Assembly (NCBI GenBank): GCA_955652215.1
Contig: CATPAX010000152.1
Location: 1-11,663 of the forward strand
From: an uncultured Solirubrobacteraceae bacterium
Lineage (GTDB): Bacteria > Actinomycetota > Thermoleophilia > Solirubrobacterales > Solirubrobacteraceae
Direction: 5' to 3'
DNA: 11,663 bases
The notes under the pieces are model-generated. The model did no database searches. It was not told where the DNA came from and saw only the letters and a list, made by a program, of their open reading frames with translations. The first letter of the stretch is position 1, and each line of letters opens with the position of its first letter. Below, in pieces: positions 7,424-11,663 of the stretch. The position numbers were made by a program, and so were the translations under genes.

Positions 7424-7950
7424 CGGTGCCCTCCCGTCTCAGCCTTGCTGGCGCGCGGACGGTGCCTAAGCTGATCCGCGAGCGCCTCGAGCGCGGGCAC
7501 CGCTCCCTCGATGCACCGGCGCTCATCATCGCGCAGGCCCTCGAGGGCGAGCTTGACCGCGTCGGTCCGTTCCCGTCTCATCCGCTCAGCCAGGCGCCGG
7601 CCGGCGGGGGTCACCTGCACCCACGCAGCGCGCTTGTCGCCCTGATCGCTCAGTCGCTCGACCAGGCCGGCTTCGGCCAAATCGGAGACCACGCGCGAGA
7701 GCATCGTCGGATTTATGCCCTCGGACTCAGCCAGCTCGGACAGGCGAACACTCCCCGCACGGACCACAGCGAACAGGATCGAGACGCGCGTCGGCGTCAG
7801 GCCCGCGCCGGTGGCCGCGGCGGTCGGCCGGAGCCGTCGGCCGAGCTTGCCGATCACCGCGCGCAACTGCGCGGCGGTCTCGGTGTCGGGTGTCGCTACT
7901 ACTTTCAGACAGCCTCCGATGGGCGGTAAGAGAAACTTGCTTGCTGGCAA
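7420..7950 (-). CDS. MarR-family transcriptional regulator
   Basis: Winged-helix regulator, predicted dimeric, of the efflux-associated MarR type. The dimerisation helix is about 26-46, the wHTH about 51-115 (LTPTRVSILF; recognition helix around PTMLSRVVSDL; wing DQGDKRAAWVQVTPAG with the conserved Asp/Arg pair D105 and R107), and C-terminal dimer helices follow to 162. The start is unclear: the frame opens at TTG 7950 (176 aa), but there is no ATG or GTG before the first helix. A perfect GGAGG at 7917-7913 lies 4 nt before an in-frame CTG at 7908, which would give 162 aa. The predicted transcription start at about 7949 fits the CTG better, unless the TTG is used leaderless. The stop overlaps the MFS start. 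Confidence 0.9.
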   Translation of the reverse strand: MPASKFLLPPIGGCLKVVATPDTETAAQLRAVIGKLGRRLRPTAAATGAGLTPTRVSILFAVVRAGSVRLSELAESEGINPTMLSRVVSDLAEAGLVERLSDQGDKRAAWVQVTPAGRRLAERMRRERTDAVKLALEGLRDDERRCIEGAVPALEALADQLRHRPRASKAETGGHR

Positions 7951-7953
7951 GCA
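7938..7953. promoter_or_regulatory. Palindromic operator, probable MarR site
   Basis: TGCTTGC-TG-GCAAGCA is a perfect inverted repeat with 7-bp arms and a 2-bp centre, containing TTGC-nn-GCAA, a layout typical of MarR-family operators. It begins a few bases after the -10 box TATACT and covers the expected transcription start, the position where a bound repressor blocks RNA polymerase. Autoregulation of the marR/MFS unit is inferred. Confidence 0.65.
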
Positions 7954-7955
7954 TC

Positions 7956-7964
7956 AGTATACCA
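7956..7964 (-). promoter_or_regulatory. Extended -10 promoter of the marR/MFS operon
   Basis: On the minus strand TGG-TATACT is an extended -10 (TGn followed by 5 of 6 consensus bases). No good -35 is visible, which is normal for extended -10 promoters. Transcription would start near 7949, inside the palindrome. Confidence 0.55.
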
Positions 7965-8061
7965 CCGGCCGCCTTGAGTCCGGGACGGATGCGGTTGGCG
8001 ACTGCTCCGGGGCCCGCGATTCGGATGTCATGGAGAAGCGGTTGCGAGACACCGCGGCGAG

Positions 8062-8084
8062 AGCCCGGACTCAACCCTCGGGCT
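8062..8084 (-). terminator. Hairpin at the stop of the secreted NTF2-like gene
   Basis: AGCCCG (8062-8067) and CGGGCT (8079-8084) can pair around an 11-nt loop that contains the stop codon of the gene at 8071. No T-tract follows on the minus strand, so it would be a weak or factor-dependent terminator at best. The remaining 100 bp up to the marR promoter show nothing else. Confidence 0.3.
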
Positions 8085-8625
8085 GCCAGCCACTCACAAC
8101 CCACCGCCCGGAGCCAAGCTGCGTCACCGTCGCGAGCGCGACGTGCCATGCCGGCTCGAGCCCCTGGTAGGCCGCGGTATTTGTCGCCGTCGTGAGCTCG
8201 CGCGTGACCACGACGAACTGGTAGCGCTTGCCCTGCAGCGGCGCGACGGCTTCGACCTGACCGCTGTTGGCGATCCCACCCCTCTGGAGCTCGTAGTCGT
8301 TGGCAGTCTGGGCGGCTGCCAGCGCCACGATTGACCGCGCCTGTCCCACGCTGCGTGCCGCCAGCGAGCCCATGTCGCTCGAGACGGTGGCGGCGGTCCA
8401 GTTGATGTACGCCGTCGCGAACGCGCCCACAGCTTCCGTCGCGCCCGTTGCTCCGCCCGTAGCTGACTGCGCGGCCGGCCGCGAGGGGTACTCGTGGGTT
8501 GCCTGCGCCTGGGCGAGTGCCGGGACGGGGGCGTGCCTTCGCGCCACGTGCGCCTGGGGCGACGCAAACGGTGCACACGCCGTGGCGGCAAGTGCCCCGA
8601 CTGCGACGAGCGCTGGACAGCGCAC
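8071..8625 (-). CDS. Secreted or lipid-anchored protein, possible NTF2/VirB8-like domain
   Basis: A 184-aa exported protein I cannot assign firmly. The GTG start shares its first base with the last base of the upstream C40 gene's TAG (TAGTG), implying translational coupling. A longer frame from GTG 8685 would bury 60 bp in the upstream gene. Residues 1-19 form a signal (RCPALVAVGALAATACA), with C17 a possible but imperfect lipobox cysteine. Residues 20-65 are Ala/Pro/Gln-rich and probably disordered. The folded part (66-184) starts AVGAFATAYINWTA, has a central helix, then strands in RYQFVVVTRELTT and AWHVALATVTQL, and ends GRWVVSGWQPEG. This helix-then-sheet order with terminal W-x-V-S-x-W recalls NTF2-like domains such as those in TcpC/VirB8 conjugation proteins, but that is inference from pattern only. 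Confidence 0.7.
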   Translation of the reverse strand: MRCPALVAVGALAATACAPFASPQAHVARRHAPVPALAQAQATHEYPSRPAAQSATGGATGATEAVGAFATAYINWTAATVSSDMGSLAARSVGQARSIVALAAAQTANDYELQRGGIANSGQVEAVAPLQGKRYQFVVVTRELTTATNTAAYQGLEPAWHVALATVTQLGSGRWVVSGWQPEG

Positions 8626-9734
8626 TAGAGCCCCACTGGGTGCCTGGCCACAAATCCGGCTGAGCTCCGCACCAGCGGATGCCACCCGATCCCGGCGCTC
8701 CCGTCGCCGGCGCCCGCCGCGTTATGGGTGTCCCACCGCATCCCCGCCACATACATGAACACGTGATCGGCGCTCGCGTAGATAGTGATCCACTGGCCGG
8801 GTCCGGGAGCTCCATAGGACTCGAGCGTCCCGGACGCCGCGTCATAGGACACGGGCAACAGACGTCCGCCGTACATCAGATGCTCGACGCTGCTCGAGCA
8901 GTCATACGCCGGAGCGACTTCGGATAGAGGCAGGCCGTGGCCGCCCCCGTAGAGATACGGCTTGCCGACGATCTGGTTGCCGGCGGCGATGATCTGCTTG
9001 ACCACCTGCGGGGCACCAGCCGGAGCGGCGGCGAGTCCGTCCGGCAATAGCCGCGCCCGGCTTCCGGGCGTCAGCGGCACTCCGGTGGGGGCCCCCGGAG
9101 CGCACACGCCGGGATCCTGCGCCGCCTCGGGAGTCGGGACCAGCTGATCGGCGCCGTTCACCGGCACGGCCTGCCCCAGCAAGTTCCCCGCGCCGGTCGC
9201 GGGCGCCCGGTCGAGCCGCACCGGACCCGACCAGAGACCGTTCTCGTACGGGATGCCGAGCGAGGTCGAGAACTGCCACCACAGATCGATCGCGCGCGGC
9301 AAGCCGCCGATCGCGCCACCGCCGAATCCGAAGTCCCGCTTGTAGGCGATCGCCGAGCGCGAGCCCCAGGTGACGCGCAGTGGCGTCATGTACGGAAGGC
9401 CCCCGAGGGAGGTGGCGGTCTGAAACGAGTAGCCGCCGAGCTCCGCATAGCTGTCGGGGTGGGCAAGGAGGTTCTGGCCGGATGCACCTACTTGGCCGCT
9501 GCTCGGGTCCCCGGGCCCACCGTACTCAGTGGCTCCCACCAGCTGACCGGTTCCCGCCGGGGCCAGCAGGATGCCGCCGCCAGGGGCCTGCGCGGTACCG
9601 GCGCACGGATCGGCGCTTCCGAAGGCCCCGATCAGCATCGCGAGGACCAGCACAGCGAATCCCACCGTGGCGACCCCGATGAAGGCGCCTCCGAGCAGAA
9701 GCACTGGACCCGCCCCCGACCGCCCCTTGAGCAT
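8625..9734 (-). CDS. Membrane-anchored NlpC/P60 (C40) cell-wall hydrolase
   Basis: A 369-aa protein with one N-terminal membrane segment (about 11-37) and the rest outside. Residues 90-178 are a globular region with GFGGGAIGGLPRAIDLWWQF (136-155), which I cannot name. A Pro/Ala-rich linker at about 180-240 follows, then an NlpC/P60 papain-like domain (243-369). The nucleophile is C279 in YDCSSSVEHLMYGG, preceded by the usual GKPYLYGGGHG; the base is H324 in ADHVFMYV, and the third polar residue is probably H337 in WDTHN. The family cleaves peptidoglycan stem peptides; here it may remodel wall or open it for a surface complex. ATG start with no Shine-Dalgarno sequence but a TAGCTT box 6 nt upstream. 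It is coupled to the exported protein gene that follows. Confidence 0.87.
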   Translation of the reverse strand: MLKGRSGAGPVLLLGGAFIGVATVGFAVLVLAMLIGAFGSADPCAGTAQAPGGGILLAPAGTGQLVGATEYGGPGDPSSGQVGASGQNLLAHPDSYAELGGYSFQTATSLGGLPYMTPLRVTWGSRSAIAYKRDFGFGGGAIGGLPRAIDLWWQFSTSLGIPYENGLWSGPVRLDRAPATGAGNLLGQAVPVNGADQLVPTPEAAQDPGVCAPGAPTGVPLTPGSRARLLPDGLAAAPAGAPQVVKQIIAAGNQIVGKPYLYGGGHGLPLSEVAPAYDCSSSVEHLMYGGRLLPVSYDAASGTLESYGAPGPGQWITIYASADHVFMYVAGMRWDTHNAAGAGDGSAGIGWHPLVRSSAGFVARHPVGL

Positions 9735-9740
9735 CCGGCC

Positions 9741-9746
9741 AAGCTA
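9741..9746 (-). promoter_or_regulatory. Putative -10 box, leaderless C40 transcript
   Basis: TAGCTT on the minus strand fits TAnnnT and ends 6 nt before the ATG of the C40 gene, the same spacing as at the SDR gene. No Shine-Dalgarno sequence is present. Confidence 0.3.
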
Positions 9747-9789
9747 GCCCGGGTCAGTACGAGCGCCTGGGATTGGCACTAATTTGTGA

Positions 9790-9839
9790 CAGACGGCCGC
9801 CAACGTGCAATGGGGCGGCCTACCGGGCCACCCCGTCTG
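9790..9839. repeat. Overlapping inverted repeats, structured intergenic DNA
   Basis: Two inverted repeats share bases: CAGACGG (9790-9796) with CCGTCTG (9833-9839), and GGCCGCC (9795-9801) with GGCGGCC (9814-9820). Full pairing of both at once is not possible at 9795-9796, so two nested or alternative folds can form. They lie in the 158-bp gap after the 59-residue peptide gene and before the C40 gene on the same strand. The likely role is a terminator or processing structure for the peptide mRNA; no T-tract is present. Confidence 0.5.
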
Positions 9840-9892
9840 ATTCGTTCGGTCCTCGCAGTCGGCCTAACGCTGCATCGCCGCAGCTGCCGGTG

Positions 9893-10072
9893 TTACGTCC
9901 TGGAGTAATACTGCGGGCCCACGTCCTGCCAATGGTGGGCGCCGGCTGGGTCGTGCCACATCATCACCGGCACGTGCGACGCGGACATCGTGCCGCTCGC
10001 GCCCATCAGCTCGCGTGGCGGCAGCTGCTCGGTCGGCTCGACGTCGAGCTCGTTGATCGTCAGCTCGCGCAT
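9893..10072 (-). CDS. Small peptide, 59 aa, RiPP/bacteriocin precursor-like
   Basis: An ATG-to-TAA frame preceded by the strongest ribosome binding site in the window (GGAAGGAG, 7 nt upstream). The first 22 residues are acidic and helical-looking: MRELTINELD, then VEPTEQLPPREL. The opening M-R-E-L-x-x-x-E-L-D resembles leader peptides of bacteriocins and RiPPs (MREL..NEL...GG type), with MGASG (23-27) in place of the double glycine. The remaining 32 residues have no Cys or Lys but many aromatic, His and Met residues (VPVMMWHDPAG, HHWQDVGPQYYSRT). There is no signal peptide or membrane segment. It lies between two transcription-stop-like structures, so it is probably a unit of its own. No maturation enzyme or exporter is adjacent. 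The alternative is an ordinary small cytosolic protein of unknown family. A frame extending upstream to 10240 crosses the terminator region and is not used. Confidence 0.75.
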   Translation of the reverse strand: MRELTINELDVEPTEQLPPRELMGASGTMSASHVPVMMWHDPAGAHHWQDVGPQYYSRT

Positions 10073-10079
10073 GGCTTGT

Positions 10080-10087
10080 CTCCTTCC
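10080..10087 (-). promoter_or_regulatory. Strong ribosome binding site of the 59-aa peptide gene
   Basis: GGAAGGAG lies 7 nt before the ATG at 10072 and fixes this start. It indicates high translation compared with the weak or absent sites elsewhere in the window. Confidence 0.8.
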
Positions 10088-10229
10088 GGTTGGGGCTGGG
10101 GTGTGGATAGCCCGAGGGCCAGCACGACCGTCATGAGGGCGACTCGATGGCAGAGCAACCACCGCAAGCACACGGAGGAGAAGGCGGCTGGTAACGCCCG
10201 TCCCGTCCTCCGGACACCACGACACCGAG

Positions 10230-10260
10230 CGAAGAAACACCAGGCGCCCGCCCGGGCGCC
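10230..10260 (-). terminator. Rho-independent terminator of the alpha/beta hydrolase gene
   Basis: GGCGCCC-GGGC-GGGCGCC (10260 to 10243, minus strand) makes a perfect 7-bp all-GC stem with a 4-nt loop, starting 5 nt after the TGA at 10266. It is followed by the T-rich TGGTGTTTCTT. Between here and the ribosome site at 10087 I see no further gene; an ill-defined TATCCA box about 30 nt before the peptide ATG is the only promoter hint. Confidence 0.7.
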
Positions 10261-10265
10261 GTCCT

Positions 10266-11387
10266 TCAGGCCGAATGGCTACCGGCTTGCGTCGCGACCG
10301 TCGTATCTCGAGAGCCGGATGCCGAAGCGAACATCCCTCTGGTCACACCCGCGATCTCCACGAGCGCATCGCGGCATGCGCGACTGACACCCGCCGCGCC
10401 GATAAATGCATGAATCAATCCCGGGAATCGCCGAACCGTTGCGGGCGTCCCGGCAGCCAGGAGAGCCGCCGCGTATTTCTCCCCCTCATCGCGGAGGGGA
10501 TCGAACGCCGCGGTCACCACGAACGCGGGAGCAAGCCCCGACAGGTCCGCGGCGAGTAGCGGCGATGCGCGGGGATCGCTGGCGTAGCCACTGCCGGCGC
10601 CGAGGTAGTTCTCCTCGAACCAATCCATCTCGGCGTTAGTGAGCAGGAATCCCTCACCGAACAATGCTCGCGAGCGACACCGGCCGGTGAAGTCGGTGGC
10701 CGGATAGATCAGGAGTTGCAGAGCCGGGGGCGGGCCGCCGTCTCTGGCCGCCAGCTGCGCGACGACCGCAGCGAGATTGCCGCCGGCACTGTCGCCGCCT
10801 ACGCCGATACGGCACGGATCTGCGCCGAGGCGGGTGGCGTGCTCGTGGGCCCAGCGCAGCGCGTCGCGAGCGTCCTCGACAGCGGCGGGAAACGGATGCT
10901 CTGGGGCGAGCCGGTAGTCGATGGCGAGGACGTGAGCTCCGGCGTGACGACACAGGATGCGGCAGACCCCGTCATGCGTCTCGAGGTCGCCATAGGTGAA
11001 ACCGCCGCCGTGGTAGTAGATGAGTAGCGGATGAGGACCGCCGGGCTCGCGCGGCGAGTAGTGCCGGGCCGGAATTGGGACGGCCCCCTCGATCACGAGG
11101 TCCGAGACATCTCCTACGGCCACGGGCGTTCCGGCGAACACTGCGGCGAGGCGGCGGCGGGCCTCGCGTGCCTGCTCCGGCGTCAGCGTCTCCGGTCGCG
11201 GCTCGCGTCGCCGAGCCATCAGCGTGAGCATCAGTTGGACCTCTGGTGCGAGCGTGTCGCCGTCGAGCTCGATTGCAGGCTTGCCGGAGAGTCGCACCTG
11301 GAGGGCCGACGGGAGACGCGCGAGCGCGCTCGTCAGGCGACGCTCAGCGCGTTGTCGAAAGGCCGATCGAAGGGCGGTGCCTGGCAC
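10266..11387 (-). CDS. Alpha/beta hydrolase, hormone-sensitive lipase (HSL) family esterase
   Basis: A 373-aa carboxylester hydrolase, type IV (HSL, alpha/beta hydrolase fold-3). The oxyanion-hole motif HGGG is at 126-129, nucleophile S200 sits in GDSAGG, the acid is D296 in AFDPLRDEG, and the base is H326 in GLIHAF; YRLAPEHPFPAAVED (158-172) is the typical family segment. Residues 1-95 are a helical cap with a longer basic N-terminus than usual, which could be trimmed if a later start is used. There is no signal peptide. The start is GTG with AGGA at 11398-11395 (7-nt spacing). The tail after about residue 352 is Ser/Thr/Ala-rich and outside the domain. Short-chain acyl esters are the likely substrates by family; the real one is unknown. 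Confidence 0.93.
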   Translation of the reverse strand: MPGTALRSAFRQRAERRLTSALARLPSALQVRLSGKPAIELDGDTLAPEVQLMLTLMARRREPRPETLTPEQAREARRRLAAVFAGTPVAVGDVSDLVIEGAVPIPARHYSPREPGGPHPLLIYYHGGGFTYGDLETHDGVCRILCRHAGAHVLAIDYRLAPEHPFPAAVEDARDALRWAHEHATRLGADPCRIGVGGDSAGGNLAAVVAQLAARDGGPPPALQLLIYPATDFTGRCRSRALFGEGFLLTNAEMDWFEENYLGAGSGYASDPRASPLLAADLSGLAPAFVVTAAFDPLRDEGEKYAAALLAAGTPATVRRFPGLIHAFIGAAGVSRACRDALVEIAGVTRGMFASASGSRDTTVATQAGSHSA

Positions 11388-11457
11388 GGCGCGATCCTAC
11401 CGGGAAGGCCCTGGATCCAGCCGCACGCGATCGATCTCCCGCTAACGTAAATGGGTC
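11388..11457. promoter_or_regulatory. Divergent promoter region, esterase and J-domain genes
   Basis: A 70-bp gap separates two divergent starts. TAACGT at 11443-11448 (plus) and, overlapping it on the other strand, TACGTT at 11449-11444 fit TAnnnT -10 boxes pointing both ways. The first would put the J-domain transcript start within a few bases of its ATG. The AGGA site of the esterase is at 11398-11395. Confidence 0.3.
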
Positions 11458-11663
11458 ATGCCGCGTGTCCTGGATCTCGAGCAGGGGCTCCTGCTCCTCG
11501 AGCTCGAAGCGCCCTTCGATCAGCGCGATGTTCAGCTCGCCCGCCGCCGAATGGCAAAGCGCTGGCATCCGGATATCGCCCCGCCGGGACGCCAGCACGA
11601 GCATCAGCGCCATCTCCAGGCGATCAACGAAGCGGCCGACCAGCTCCAGATGCTGGCTGAGAC
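11458..11663 (+). CDS. J-domain (DnaJ-like) protein, 5' part only
   Basis: The ATG at 11458 opens a frame that stays open to the window edge (68 codons). It shows a J domain: helix II is DVQLARRRMAKRWHPD with the diagnostic HPD at 37-39, followed by the loop IAPPGRQHEHQRH and helix III LQAINEAADQLQML, which matches the usual INEAYEVL pattern. J domains stimulate the ATPase of DnaK-type Hsp70 chaperones. Residues 1-20 (MPRVLDLEQGLLLLELEAPF) stand where helix I lies, but without the usual Y-x-x-L-G opening. An overlapping frame from ATG 11451 lacks any such motif. What follows the J domain is outside the window, so whether this is a true DnaJ or a short J-domain protein cannot be told. Confidence 0.75.
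   Translation, partial: MPRVLDLEQGLLLLELEAPFDQRDVQLARRRMAKRWHPDIAPPGRQHEHQRHLQAINEAADQLQMLAE

Noticed and set aside
6152..7950. Reading the marR/MFS pair as an antibiotic-resistance element gained by transfer
   Set aside because: Base composition and codon use match the neighbours, and there are no mobile-element genes or flanking repeats. MarR/MFS pairs are common chromosomal cassettes.
7727..8845. 372-codon minus-strand frame crossing marR, the gap and the secreted-protein gene
   Set aside because: It runs through two better supported genes in other frames and the promoter/operator region, and its product is low-complexity Arg/Gly/Ala-rich.
1045..9353. Eight copies of GCGATCGC (1045, 1801, 1903, 2271, 3594, 6024, 6139, 9346), far more than base composition predicts, like the HIP1 repeat of cyanobacteria
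   Set aside because: Seven of the eight are in-frame Ala-Ile-Ala codons (GCG ATC GCn) on the coding strand of real genes, so codon and amino-acid usage explains most of the excess.
10060..10173. 37-codon frame with a hydrophobic, signal-like product overlapping the start of the 59-aa peptide gene
   Set aside because: It has no ribosome binding site. Its end coincides with the peptide's own strong site only by overlap, and hydrophobic short frames are common by chance. A translated leader peptide is possible but unsupported.
1..11663. CRISPR array, tRNA or insertion sequence
   Set aside because: No regularly spaced repeats, no cloverleaf with conserved tRNA boxes and no transposase or integrase motif was seen by eye on either strand.

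Overview
The window is high-GC chromosomal DNA with densely packed genes on both strands, strong GC bias at third codon positions, frequent GTG/TTG starts and several -10 boxes only about 6 nt upstream of start codons (a leaderless-mRNA pattern). Together with the protein repertoire this suggests an actinobacterium. The first, truncated gene resembles secreted proteins I associate with Thermoleophilia (Solirubrobacterales/Gaiellales). The lineage call is inference. No tRNA, rRNA, CRISPR array, insertion sequence or integrase was found.

Left part (1-4199): the 5' end of a secreted protein gene (minus, cut by the window edge); a two-gene plus-strand unit of an M42 metallo-aminopeptidase and a HAD phosphatase; a convergent SDR oxidoreductase; and, divergent from it, a TIM-barrel amidohydrolase with an unexplained C-terminal extension of about 110 residues.

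Middle (4200-7954): a complete ettA (ribosome-bound ABC-F translational throttle); a short two-helix membrane protein gene of 55 codons; and a MarR regulator/MFS exporter pair with an ATGA overlap. A near-perfect 16-bp operator-like palindrome lies over the predicted marR transcription start, so the pair looks like an autorepressed efflux cassette.

Right part (8062-11663): two coupled minus-strand genes for extracytoplasmic proteins, a membrane-anchored NlpC/P60 (C40) hydrolase and a secreted protein that may have an NTF2/VirB8-like fold; a short gene of 59 codons with a very strong ribosome binding site whose product begins like a RiPP or bacteriocin leader; a terminator; an HSL-family alpha/beta hydrolase; and, at the edge, the start of a J-domain (DnaJ-like) protein gene.

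Most of the window is ordinary metabolism, translation control and efflux. The parts most worth a second look are the 59-residue peptide gene with its flanking structured DNA, the C40/NTF2-like exported pair, the 55-residue membrane protein, and the marR control region with its non-canonical start.
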